From positions 327,393,595 through 327,457,594 of the forward strand of contig JASDDO010000001.1 of the NCBI GenBank assembly GCA_030015575.1: a stretch of DNA of 64,000 bases, read 5' to 3'. Within the stretch, counting starts at the first letter, position 1; each line of letters opens with the position of its first letter. The notes below the pieces were generated by a model, which saw only the letters and a program-made list of their open reading frames with translations, was not told the origin of the DNA and did not search any database. Of this stretch, positions 21,906-32,840 are shown in pieces. The position numbers were made by a program, and so were the translations under genes. This DNA is from Agapanthus africanus. Lineage: Eukaryota > Streptophyta > Magnoliopsida > Asparagales > Amaryllidaceae.

Positions 21906-22071
21906 TTGACCATTGACTGTTGACTATTGACTTTTTGCTAAATCCTAATGAGAATATGAAATATAATTAACAATAATATTAATTAAGTATTATGGTGACA
22001 TGGTTGTTGAGGGGTTGACTTTGTTGACTTGTTGACTTTGTTGACCGGTTGACTAGGTTGGACTAGTTGAC
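21906..22071 (+). promoter_or_regulatory. Ten-copy W-box (TTGACY) cluster in copia A LTR
   Basis: TTGAC followed by C or T occurs at 21906, 21913, 21920, 21927, 22015, 22024, 22032, 22041, 22049 and 22067. The first four are exactly 7 bp apart. TTGACY is the binding core of plant WRKY factors, which respond to wounding and pathogens. The inverted LTR at the left edge has five such cores at the matching place (142-191). Confidence 0.55.
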
Positions 22072-22894
22072 CATCATCATGACAATAGCTATCATTTCAT
22101 GGCAAAGACTTTTGCTTGCTTGTTTATCTTGTGCAAAATGAGTGCATGAAATGATATGGCTATTTTGACTTAAACCATCACATAATACTTGATTGCTATT
22201 ATTGGTTATGATGGCTTTGGATTATGAGAGCCAAGAGAGAAAAGTCTTGCTCATTCCCTCATTTCCATTCTCTCTCTTGCTTGAGCTCTCACTCTCTTCC
22301 TCTTGCTCTCCCTCTCTCTAGTCTATGGTTCACTTGTCTCATGTGTTGAGAAGAAAGAACCATAGAGAAAAATCCCAACACACTCTCCTCTACTCACTCT
22401 ACTTCATAAGGTTTAGCAAACCGAGTGAACTAGTTTCTTCAAAGTTCGAAGAAGAAGCCAAAGGTGGAAGCTTTCAGGTGGATCGATCTTCGGCGCAAGG
22501 AGACGACGGGGTGAAGCCGATCCGTACACCATCGAGAGTTGAAGACGAAGGAGTTCAAGAAAGAAAGGTATAACCCCCTAACCGAGTAGTTAACAACTCC
22601 TAGTTAGGTTGTTAGGTAGATAGTTTAACAAAGATCCGATTTGAGTCCATGTTACCGCCTCTAGAAAATCGTTTTTCATCAAATTCCGCAAGCCCGTAAG
22701 TACCGGGAGAGGTAGCATGGACTTACAGGCTCATCGTCTACAACTCGATCTTCTTGCCCCGGGGTACCATACCGGGCCCACCATGTACCCGAGACGGTTC
22801 ATCCACTCCTCGAATCGGGTCTCGAAATCCAGCAGAAAACATGAAATCTCATGGTGGACGACACATACATCACGAGAAAACCGCATCTTATATT

Positions 22895-22924
22895 TAAAAA
22901 AAAAGAGGAGGAGAGAGAGAGAAG
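22895..22924 (+). repeat. A-run and GA microsatellite
   Basis: A short A tract followed by AGAGGAGGAGAGAGAGAG within the gypsy LTR. Simple low-complexity sequence. Confidence 0.8.
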
Positions 22925-23194
22925 TTTTTATATATATTCTTGTGGTTTTCCCCAAAATTCAGAAATCTCATAGAAATCCAAAATCCCAAAATCATGAGTA
23001 AGTATATGATAAGTGTCGGCATATGCCCCATAATACTGCATGATAACATGAAAATGTGAATGCATGAAATGTCTAAGTAATAAATGACATGTCTATACTA
23101 AAACCAGAGAGTAATCAAAATATTATATCGATCTAGCTGTTAGCTGATTCTATCAATAAAACATAATATGATTTAAAGTGTACGTGACATAGCA

Positions 23195-23254
23195 ATTACC
23201 GATGTGTGTGAGCCGGCAAATAAGTGTGCGGGGAATATGCGCATCATCGGTAAT
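23195..23254 (-). other. Conserved gypsy LTR hairpin, minus-strand copy
   Basis: Arms ATTACCGATG and CATCGGTAAT are identical to those of the LARD LTR, although the enclosed loop is quite different. Confidence 0.6.
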
Positions 23255-23793
23255 GGTGCCGGTGTCCTAACAGGCAAAGTTTTATACTGATTACAGAAAC
23301 ATATCAATGAACATGCACCATGATGATTACAGTCTGAAAGTAAAGATGGATGTGTATTATCCACTCATTTGATAGACGAGTATAACTACAACTATCTGTC
23401 TTAAGCCTAAGCTAGTGTCCATCTAACCTCCTAAGGAACTAAACCTAAGAAACTAGTCGATAAGAAATAAGAGTACACCTAAAGTCTGAGTCCATATCTC
23501 TAATAGTCGGCGATCCAGCCTCAATAGCATCACGTACATAGTACGACTTTCTCGAATCAAAAGTGCGGATCAATCATCACATCTATGCCTCATACGGAAA
23601 AATCCGTCGTACGACATTCCCATATCGGGGTATGGGTCAAGTATCACCTACGTGTCTCATCATTCGTATAATATCATTATCAACACATGTCATGATCAAG
23701 ATGCTATACTGTAATCACATACATAAATCATATATCATTGCCAGCATAAATATACATCGTTAATTTATCCTCAGAAATATCATGTCATATGTA

Positions 23794-23928
23794 TCATATT
23801 GTGATTAAGTCACACTTAGATCATATTGTAATCAAGTTACACCTATATGATATCGTAATCAAGTTACACGTATATCATATCGAAATCAAGTCACACCTAT
23901 ATGATGTCGTAATCAAGTCACACATATA
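23794..23928 (+). repeat. 27-bp tandem repeat, five copies
   Basis: Five adjacent 27-bp units (starting 23794, 23821, 23848, 23875, 23902) of the type TCATAT-TGTAATCAAG-TTACAC. Because 27 is a multiple of three, a spurious open frame crosses it. The centre of most units is a small inverted repeat (GTAA..TTAC or GTGA..TCAC). I do not see the array at the same place in the related LTRs at 1918 or 51476. Confidence 0.8.
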
Positions 23929-24164
23929 TCATATCAGAATTTCAGGCACAGGTTACGGTCCGGGTTCTATTTTAGAGTCCCATATACTTTAATATCATCA
24001 CCACCCTTTTTATTGTTCATGTATACAAATCCATTATCTTATTTTCGAATGATCCGCTAACATCATAACACGACTGTATAGCCAAGAATCACGGCATCAG
24101 CCCAGTTATATTGTTTCATCCCCGTGAATCATATCGCCTCCTTGTATCACATATACGTATTGTG

Positions 24165-24179
24165 TATATATATATATAT
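24165..24179 (+). repeat. (TA)n microsatellite
   Basis: A short run of alternating TA followed by GCATACACG and a GT-rich stretch at 24210-24228. Confidence 0.85.
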
Positions 24180-26224
24180 GCATACACGTATACACCACGT
24201 CGAGTCTCAGTGTGTGCGTGTGTGTATATCTACCTGAAACCAACGAATCTCCTCCAAGATATTCATTCTCGGGTAAGGTCTTTCTAAATCAATCTACTTC
24301 AACCTAAGGTCACTACTAGGGTCCCACTCACCGAAATTATAAGGTCACGTCTGGCTTCCTAATGACAATAAGTACTTATTCCTATTCTACGCTTGCGGGG
24401 GCGCTAAACGCCATCCACCTGACTTTCCCCCGTAGATATACATCTACCACTTGGTCCTTGTCTAGCGAAGACGGTGTCGCCATCCTCTTCTTCATCGTCT
24501 GCAGTCCACATGAGGGGTACCTATATGCAAACATATGTAGTATCGTAAACTGAATCACAGACAACATCAAAACGACGCACGAAACGCGCATAGGTTAAAA
24601 CCTATGTCCCACTCATGCAAAAGAACCAAATATCGCTCGATATCGGCGTACAAACGCCGATTGAATTTAGATAAACATCAGCAAACAACTCATAGTTTTA
24701 AAACTCATTACTTATAATATAAAACATGATTTAATTCATCGAAACCCTGAAAATCGATCAAATCGTCCGATTTCGTAAAACCCGAAAACGCCAATTTACC
24801 GTTTTACTTCAAAACTTGATGTTTAAAAGAAACTAATGGTCATAATATTCATTAAATAACATAACTAGATTATAGAAACCATTACCATATTTTTATTATA
24901 CTAATTTGTATTAAAAATAAATTCTTAGTTTGCAATTTTATCAATTTCAACACCTTGCAAGCAAAAATTTCATAATTTCACGACTAAACTTGATTTTGCC
25001 TAAATTAACTTATCAAACTACAATTTATGATGATAGTAATATAATAAAATCATAGATTAGATTTGAACTCTCATTTATTTAAGAATTTCCAAAATCTAGT
25101 TAGCAAAAATAGCATTTTTATTAGTATTTTTCAATTATCAAAAGAAACTAGTAACCAAATTAAGTTTTTCATTCCACTAACAAGTTAATATCCTCACTAA
25201 AACCACAATCTAGTGTTACAAACATTAATTAGAATTTTATCTTCCCAATATATATAATATACAAAAATCTAGTTTGCAAAAATTGCTTGATTTAAACAAT
25301 TTGAATGAACAAATTACAATATATCAACCATGCATGATTTTTCATTTCTAAAAATGTTAGACTAGTTATTATAACCTTACTTAATTAATAAAATTCATAA
25401 CTTGATTTTATAAACCCTAACTTGAATTTTAAAACTTGTAAATAGAATTAATTTATTAAATCTAAACATGCTTAAATGAAACATCAATAACAATAAATCA
25501 AAAGAATAAGATTTATACTTCCACAACATGAAATCCAAACATGAAAATAAGCCTCCAAAATGAATGCTTTCCATCTCCAAAATCCGTGTAAAGATGAGCA
25601 AAGAATAGAGGGTAGGAATTAATTAGGATTTTGTGGATTTTTTATTGAATTTTTGATGAATTTTGGTGGATTTTTGCAACAAAATCAAATGGAGAAATGG
25701 GGGGGCTGCCATAGTGAGGAGGCCGGCCACAATTAGGAGGTGAGGGAGAGAAAGAAAAGAGTGAAGAATGATGCAGAAAGTTCTCCCAAAATATCACCTC
25801 TTTATGTCTTTTCATCATTTTATTTAATTTCATTCATTTCTTTTCTAAAACAACTAAAGAAAATTCTAGAATCATGGAAAAATTTGCAAATAAATTTTGC
25901 ATGATACACACTAGATTCTAATATGCAATGGTTCATTTTTGGAAATTAAACCCATTCAAATTTGTAATTTACACTAATTTAGTGTATAAATAAAGCTTAT
26001 GTTAATATTTAAAATAATTAATTTAGGAAAAATATTTAATTAAACTAAAAATTTATAAGTGGCTAAATAAACACCATTTACTAGTAATTACATAATTAAA
26101 ATAGGTATTTTTAATTTATAATGAAAACTAATTACGGTTTAGTTTTACGAAAAATATTTTTTACTTTACCGAAAATCATAAAATTCACTTAAAGAATTTT
26201 ATTTATTTATTTTAAAACTTTACA

Positions 26225-27986
26225 GAACTCCTAGATAGTATTGTACCTATCGTCGGATAGCAGTTCTCTGATGACACTAGTACAGGTTAGTCTGTAGACC
26301 CGAGATCGTCATAGAGTCTTGTGTGATTCCCACTGTTCTTTGATTTCCACCTTACCACATTCAAGAGAACGTGCAAAACGGTGGCTTATGGGTACAGTCC
26401 CGAGTCACATGGAGGCAATGAGCGATAGGAGGTGTTTCGTCTCTCCCGGTATAGGGAGTTGATGTTGCGCTATGCTCGATTGGCCATAACATGAAATCCC
26501 TGACCAGGGTTGCTGAGATCTACTGGTAAGTGTTATCAGTAGTTTCTCGGATCGTTATGGACCTTGCATCGGTATGCCTTATCAGGCTATTGGGGTCTGA
26601 CGTTATACTACCCCCAGGCTGTGATATGCGGCATATCAGACGAAGAGACCGGACTGTACGGTAGTGTTACCGATTGGATTCACGGGAGTACGAACATGCT
26701 TGCTTATTGATCTTCTGATCGCTCAATACCCGGGTGGACGTTACGTTTAGCAAACTGCTTGCGCCTTGTGGGTGTGATATGATCATCACCTACTGCCGCC
26801 GTATTGACGAGTCTTTAGAGTCCTACACAGAGGTTTCCTGGCTCAACCGAAATGGAGTAGGAGCGCATATGTGATATGTGCAGGACCGAGATTAATGCGT
26901 GTATGTGATACCGTATTCTATTCACGCGATATGTGACATGATTGGTTATATGTGATATAGCCGAGTTATCGGATCAAGCGTTGATTCGATAAGATGTTGC
27001 ATTTGATATTATTCGGTTATATGTGATATAGGCGGATTATTAAATCAAGAGTTGATTTGATAATGTAACGTGTAATTATATATTTGATATATTATATTAT
27101 GTTAACTAATATTTATCTCACTAATGATTTCTTTTCACATTTGATGTGCACATTGTATATATGTGATATGTATAATTGTGTACATGTATTGTGTCATGCT
27201 TGATGATACATACAAGATGGGTGTATGAGACTTATACCATGCTAGCGTTAAATGAATGTTTTGATTATTTCTTAAGTTAATACAAAATAGCAAAAGATTT
27301 GGTCAAAGTTTTCAAGCTTGGAGAAGCTTGTAGAACTTTCTCAAGGTCAACTCTTTTGTCATTCCTTAGGATATTTTTCCTTAAACCATAGCCTTGGGTT
27401 TATTCTCTACATGAGTTAGGCATGATAGCTTTAACTCAACCATATATGCAATAATTCATTTGGATGAATTATTCATGAGTTCTTCTTCAGCTTCTTCTTC
27501 TTCAAGCTCCATGAAAAGCTTTCAAGCTTCAATGGAGGTATGAGAAATAATGTGAGAAAATCAATTCTAAAGAGAGCCCACCTCCTACTTCTTCATACTC
27601 TACCACTTGCCATGTAGTAGAGTGTGTTCTCTTCACAAAGTTCATGACCTAGTAAAGGAATAGCTTGAGTTAGTGTCTCCTCGATGTAGATCATCTTCGG
27701 CCTCGAAGTCATCAAAGCAAGCACGTTCGTTTCTTCATAGAGCCTCTCTAGAGTCCGGAGTTTACGATCACAGCGAAGGGAACTACTACACGGAGCTATT
27801 TGAAGTGAAGGACCGGTCTACAAAGGTTGTATTCCTTGCTCACTACTTATTGCAAAGTGTTTACTTATGTTTACCGTATATTTCTAGTTAACGATTCATG
27901 GTTAGGGTTAGCTAGAACGGCAAATCTTTGAATTTGGCATGGACGATGCCTCCCGAAACCTTGCTGCCGTGCTAGGCAACCCTACA
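26225..27986 (+). mobile_element. Copia B 5' LTR, right part
   Basis: Matches the 3' LTR from about 44532 to 46301, ending in CCCTACA one base before the primer-binding site. It carries an imperfect heat-shock-type motif at 27323-27340. The missing start should lie beyond the nested gypsy element. Confidence 0.88.
27323..27340 (+). promoter_or_regulatory. Heat-shock-element-like motif, copia B 5' LTR
   Basis: GAAgcTTGtaGAActTTC has four units spaced five bases apart, as in a heat-shock element, with one unit differing from consensus. The 3' LTR has the same motif at 45634-45651. A related LTR has a perfect version at 49698-49715. Confidence 0.4.
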
Positions 27987-27987
27987 G

Positions 27988-27999
27988 TGGTATCAGAGC
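27988..27999 (+). other. Primer-binding site, initiator tRNA-Met (copia B)
   Basis: TGGTATCAGAGC begins two bases after the LTR-terminal A at 27986, following a G. Confidence 0.92.
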
Positions 28000-28168
28000 C
28001 ATGCTAGAAATTAATACGGATAATGTTAGATTACGAAACCGAAACAAACTCCGAAACTTGAAACACTAAAACCTGCGTTCTGTCGATTTTAAAATCAGCT
28101 CCAAAAATTTTGCAAACAAGTGCAGAATGACATTTGAGCAGAGAGATACACATGGGAGAAAATTGGGA

Positions 28169-28199
28169 CCATGTGCTCGGATTTTGGCCGAGCACATGG
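28169..28199 (+). other. PBS-distal hairpin, copia B
   Basis: Arms CCATGTGCTCGG and CCGAGCACATGG are perfect and enclose ATTTTGG, 182 nt after the primer-binding site. The arms share no sequence with those in families A or C. Confidence 0.7.
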
Positions 28200-29575
28200 C
28201 CACAAAATCCGAGGTGGCCGGCCCTGCATCGGTATTTGGGTTCTAATTTTTTTCCATGTTTTGTTCTCTGGGATTTGGTGTTTGAGGTGTTGTTTATTTT
28301 TGCTACTTTTTCATGTGATGATTAGTTCAATGCAAAGGTAACTCAGAGTGTTTCGTATTTGTAGTTTTAACATTGTTTCGGATGTTTCATGTATTGTCTA
28401 GACGAAGTTAAAAGGTTCGATCGAATGTTAAAAACCCATTTTTCCAAGTTTAACGTACTCGGAAAAACATGCAAGTGATTCCGTGGACTCTCTAGAAGAA
28501 TGAAACCTTAACTCGATTATGTGGCCGTCAAAACCGCCACTGAACCCTAGGGTTTGTGGTAGTTTAGCGTTTCACATGTGAGGCGTTGGTTTGACCCTTC
28601 TACGGCTGGTTCATAGGTACTGTGGCATCTTCTGGGTATTATTAAAACTATGCTCAAGTGTTGAGCTGTCGGGAAATTGTGGGACTTTTATGAATCGATA
28701 GAAGAGTTTATCGTCGTCTAGATATTATGTGATGGGATACAATATTTAGAATCCATAAGTAGTTATGAGATAACTAAATTGAATGTTATAAATCTAGCAG
28801 TTTAGTCTCATCTGATCGGTTGCCACGGGATTTTGATGAGATCAAAAGTCCGTCGCAATCACGTAGCGTACGCGGATACTCGCCGGGTAAACTTAATAGA
28901 TAGCCACGCCCCATAGCCACGACCAAGTGACTGTAGGAGAACCCCATCACCAAAAGTCCACATTTGGGTGCTCACGGCAGCGGTGTTCCACCTTAGAGCA
29001 CTTCGTCGACGGTATCGGGGGTGTGGCCGTCTACTAAAGTTTTCGATGAGCATTCGATCAGGATGTCGGGAATCTTGTTGAATTGCCTAACTTGTTATTG
29101 AAAAGTGTTTTCGGTATCAAGACTAAAATGCGGGGTTTATAATTGTTAGGCATGCGATGTCTAAGGAATTCATTTGTTTAGGAATGAAATCCAAAGTATG
29201 TGATACGTTGGGTTTATGATGTCTAATGTGGTTGCGGATTCCAACTGTTGTAGTTTTTCACATTCTTTTCTGCGACCGTAAGTATAATATGTGGTGTATC
29301 GCCGATTTCGGTGCTATATGTCAACGACAATTGGGATACGCATATTTACTTACGTTGATGACACGTGATGTTATGTGTTGCTGGGATATGTTATATTGGA
29401 TTGTCGTGATTGAATAGCCGGGGGTTTTATGTGAGATGAGAGTTTTTCATTTTCATTCATGTAAAATTCATTGTATGTAATATTCTTTTATTGGGGCACT
29501 TCCGGGTTGAGGATGATGTCACCATTCTATATTATTTATTTTTCCGCATTAGGATAGACCCAAGGCGGGGAGCAC

Positions 29576-29661
29576 AAGTAACCAGGTTCTAGGGTCCAGT
29601 GGGAGACCATCTCGAGGAGTCGAGACCGGGTCTCCTAACTCTAGAATTGGCAGGGTTACTT
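29576..29661 (+). other. Leader domain closed by a covarying 8-bp stem, copia B
   Basis: AAGTAACC (29576-29583) pairs with GGTTACTT (29654-29661). It is flanked by GGATAGACCC and GTAGGGGTCT as in family A, but the stem sequence differs with pairing kept. Confidence 0.6.
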
Positions 29662-30057
29662 GCCGCTCTCGTAGGGGTCTAGGGGTGTGGGATTGGCTAT
29701 TCATCACCACCGTGGAATCCGTGTTTTATACTGGCTTGATATAAAACAAGGAAATCCTAGTATATCCAATATTTCATATATGTTCTTCTGCTGCAATGTT
29801 CAGTGATGAGATCATATTACTGCCTGAGACGAATGTTTATATTATATATATGAGATATATATTGTATATTGTTGATTTCGTTTCGAATGTGATGGTTGGG
29901 AAGCATAATAAATGGGACTTCATTAATAAGATTAAAGAAACTAAAAAAAACCGAAAGATGTTGTAGAAACTTATTTTAAAAACCGGTAGCTCTAGTTCTT
30001 GCTTTGCATAGCGGTATTCCTTGTAGAATATCCAAAACCTTATTCGATATGGAAAAA

Positions 30058-30228
30058 GCCGAGATCCCTTCACCGGGAGCGACCTCTTTAGTGAAACTAG
30101 CAGATACTACAAACTCGGTTTGTCTTTTGATTGCTTTTATAGTTTTTGTTTTTCATAGTGGTATTTGTGAAATATCCTGCACCTTATTTGATAAGGAAAG
30201 AGCCGAGATCCCTTTACCGGGAGTGACC
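30058..30228 (+). repeat. Two-copy CCGAGATCCC...CCGGGA leader repeat, copia B
   Basis: The units at 30058 and 30202 share GCCGAGATCCCTT-ACCGGGAG and upstream context (CATAG.GGTATT). Copia C leaders carry the same pair at 63347/63474 and, on the minus strand, 39158-39184/39296-39322. I do not see it in copia A. Confidence 0.7.
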
Positions 30229-30384
30229 ACTTTAGCAAAACTAGTAAAAGCCTCAAAAAACTCTCCTTTTAAAATTCACTCGATTATACAACGATATCAA
30301 GTTCTTTACGCAAAGGGTTTTCTTAAAAACCTATTGTAGCCCTCCGTCATTTCAGATAAGTAATAGTTAGTATTCGTGCTGCGT

Positions 30385-30576
30385 TTGTTGACCTTGTCAA
30401 GGAGTAGTGTGCAGTAGTTGATTAGTTCTTATCTGTAAAAGCATATGATGCGATTGGATTAAGGTAGTCGTGCAACTTTGTTGACCTTGTTAAGGGTCGT
30501 GCGGGTGGGTTTAATTGAATCGGGAAATGACGGGTTGAACTTGGCTAGCGCTTATGATTTATTGACCTTGTTAAGG
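30385..30576 (+). repeat. Triple TTGAC/GTYAA hairpin array, copia B
   Basis: TTGTTGACCTTGTCAAGG and two close relatives lie at 30385-30402, 30478-30495 and 30559-30576. Each folds as TTGAC-CTT-GTYAA, with G-T wobble in the later two. Confidence 0.7.
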
Positions 30577-30755
30577 TCATAAGTTGCTAGGGGCAAAACA
30601 TTATCGGGAATTTCAAGTGTTGAAATTTGCAATGAGATTGCATACCTTCTATGAGATAGTTGGATCCCGATACCCACTGCGTGTAAGAGTTTCTCCTGAG
30701 AGAGTTTTACACGTTACAATTAGCCAATCAAGTAGGTGTCTAGAAAGGTGTCAAC

Positions 30756-30768
30756 GGGGTTACGCCCC
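30756..30768 (+). other. GGGGT-TAC-GCCCC hairpin, copia B leader
   Basis: Counterpart of 16257-16269. The closing pair is T-G here and C-G in family A. Confidence 0.5.
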
Positions 30769-31025
30769 TGGGAAAACGAGATTTATTTTAATTAAGTCCG
30801 TGCGAAAGCACGGGGAACCTCCCTCAAAGTACCAGCACTGGCCTGGATGAAAGATTGGCGAACTTGTAGGGTGTAATTAATCTCGGCTGGTCTTTCCTTT
30901 TAGGGTTTGAAGGAACATTTGACTAAAACAGTGGGAGCCATCCTGATTAGATATATTGATAACCAATCTAATCTTACAAGAGCATACGCTGAGTGTTTTC
31001 TTCTCTCTCTCTCCAGGTAGCGAAC

Positions 31026-32835
31026 ATGTCACGCCTTAATCAAGATAATAATACAGATGTATTAACCGAACCCGCTTGTTATACTGTGCTGGGGAACGTT
31101 GGTCCTGCTCCAACTTATAATTGTTATAAGACAGAGTAGGAAATTGGGGATTACCAGGATTCCCGTGCTGCCCAAACAAAGAAAGTGCATGCTGATGCAT
31201 CTTCTTCGGGTGTGTTCATTACCGAGAACTGTTTCGCAGTATCCTCTATGTCCTGGGTATGTGATACCGGATCAGGATCCCAGATATGTAATATGTTACA
31301 TGGGCTACAGATAGGTAGAGAACAGAGAACGGGTGATAAGTTTCAAGAGTTGGAAACGATGCAATTGTTGCAAGCCAAGCAGTTGGAAATTATCACCTTG
31401 TATTACCAAATACATTGATTCTGAACGAATGTTATTAGATATTGAACCTGATATACAACATCATATCAGTCTCTTTATTTAGTAAAGAAGGATATAATTT
31501 TGTATTGTTGGATAATGTTTTGAACATTTCCCATATCAAGAGTTGATCGGTTCAGGCACGTTATCTAAAAGCATATACGTTCTAAATCAAACCACAGTTC
31601 TTAACGTACAGAACACACACGAGAGGAAGAGTTCAGAAATTAATGAATCTTTCTTGTGGCATTGTAGACTAGATCATATCAATGCGACCCGACTAGCTAA
31701 GTTACATAAAGATGCATATTTAGATCAGTTTGAATTGATATCTTGTGAAACTTGCCAGTCATGTCTCAAAAATAAGATGACCGTAGCTCCGTTTATTGGA
31801 AACAGAGAAAGAGTTACTGAACTCTTAGGATTGGTACATGCTGATGTATGAAAGTCCCCTGTCTACACATGCCAGGACCGGTCCTTTGTACTTCTTTACA
31901 TTCACTGATCATCTCACAAGATTCGGACATATGTTCCTGTTGAAACACAAGTCTGAATTTTTTGAGAAATTCAAAGAATATAAGTTAGAAGTAGAGAACC
32001 AAAAACATGTATAAGTATTATGTCTTATGATGAGATCATAGAGGAGAATACTTGAGCACGGAATTCCTGGACTATTCTAAAGGAGAATGAGATTCTCTCT
32101 CAGCATTACTCCTCCGTATACACCACAGCACATCGGTGTATCGGGGCGAAGCAAATCGCACCCTATGTGATATGGTGTGCTCTATGATGAGCACTACTGA
32201 GTAGCCTATTTCCTTTTGGGAGTTATGCACTTGAGAAGCTGCATACCTATTGAACAGGGTTCCAACCAAATCAGGTGCCTACCACTCCATATGTGATATG
32301 GTATGGGAAGGGCCCATCTCTTAAGGATGTTAAGATTTGGGGTTGTCCGGCCTATGTTAAAAGCAAAATCCGGACAAGCTCGAGGCAAGGTCAGTTCTGT
32401 GGAAGTTTGTTGGATACCCCAAGCATTCGCAAGGGAATATCTTCTACCACACAGAGGAACAAAAAGTGTTTTGTTTCTCAGCATGCCACCTTTTTGGTGG
32501 TCATGAGGTAGAACTGGAAGGAGTTCCAGCTATACAAACTACAGCTGACGATTTGGTAGAACCGCAGGATTCAATAGTTCCCGACGAACCTCAGCCTCTC
32601 CGCCGATCTAGTATGGTTCCTCATCCACCTGAGAGATACTTCGGTTTTTTCTATGACAATGGGAGAGAGGATTGTATCATGAGATGATGGCCCAACTAGT
32701 TTCGAGTAGACCATCAAGAGTGGGGACTCTGTTAGAATGGCTGGATGCTAAGCAATCTGAGATGGAATCCATATACACCAACAATGTATGGACTTTGGTT
32801 TCTTTATCTGAAGGGTTAAATCCTCATCAGGAGCA
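31026..32835 (+). pseudogene. Copia B pol remnant, 5' part
   Basis: Heavily decayed copia polyprotein. Still recognisable are a protease motif near 31263 (CDTGSGSQICN), GAG-pre-integrase near 31655 (LWHCRLDHINATRL), and pieces of integrase between about 31830 and 32250. A stretch near 32580-32690 resembles the region just before reverse transcriptase in copia A. Little GAG is left. It continues at 43047, beyond the nested copia C. It is broken, with many breaks. Confidence 0.85.
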
Positions 32836-32840
32836 AGTAT
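32836..32840. repeat. Target-site duplication AGTAT, left (copia C)
   Basis: AGTAT lies just before the element at 32841 and again just after it at 43042-43046, a perfect 5-bp duplication. Confidence 0.93.

Larger units (their letters stand above)
1603..22727 (+). mobile_element. Copia A element with nested insertion
   Basis: This is a Ty1/copia retrotransposon in plus orientation. Its parts in order are a remnant of the 5' LTR (1603-1719), a primer-binding site (1721-1732), a leader (1733-1917 and 14664-16516), a gag-pol remnant (16517-20578), a polypurine tract (20582-20592) and a complete 3' LTR (20593-22727). The LARD-like element at 1918-14663 lies inside the leader. The order GAG, protease, integrase, reverse transcriptase, RNase H is that of copia, not gypsy. 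The coding part is broken, with roughly five breaks. It is itself inserted in a minus-strand gypsy LTR that continues at 22728. The exact copia clade is not determined. Confidence 0.9.
20593..22727 (+). mobile_element. Copia A 3' LTR, complete
   Basis: A 2135-bp LTR from TGTTAGTGTATTTGCC to GGACTTACA. It contains a CGTGCAC-TT-GTGCACG hairpin (21722-21737), the 33-nt conserved hairpin (21759-21791), ten TTGACY cores (21906-22071), and a CT-rich tract (22258-22322) that may lie near the transcription start. It ends where a minus-strand gypsy LTR resumes. Confidence 0.92.
22728..26224 (-). mobile_element. Gypsy LTR fragment, minus strand
   Basis: Read on the minus strand this starts TGTAAAGTTTTAAAAT at 26224 and is colinear with the gypsy LTR at 51476-55083 and, more distantly, with the LARD LTRs. 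Shared landmarks are the hairpin at 23195-23254 and the GGTACCCCGGGGC stretch near 22760-22775. Its 3' end is missing where copia A inserted at 22727/22728. It sits inside the 5' LTR of copia B, which resumes at 26225. No coding region is present in this stretch. Confidence 0.87.
28000..31025 (+). mobile_element. Copia B leader
   Basis: About 3 kb of untranslated leader. It contains, in order, a 12-bp-arm hairpin (28169-28199), a domain closed by 29576-29583 with 29654-29661, two copies of a GCCGAGATCCCTTYACCGGG unit (30058 and 30202), three TTGAC/GTYAA hairpins (30385-30576) and GGGGT-TAC-GCCCC (30756-30768). No coding signal is seen, although several frames of 60-110 codons occur by chance. 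Confidence 0.75.

Noticed and set aside
23789-23992. Repetitive peptide with nine-residue units
   Set aside because: A by-product of the 27-bp tandem repeat, whose length is a multiple of three.
27673-27891. Serine-rich 72-codon frame in the copia B LTR, echoed near 45923
   Set aside because: It lies wholly inside the LTR, differs in extent between copies and matches no host family I recognise.
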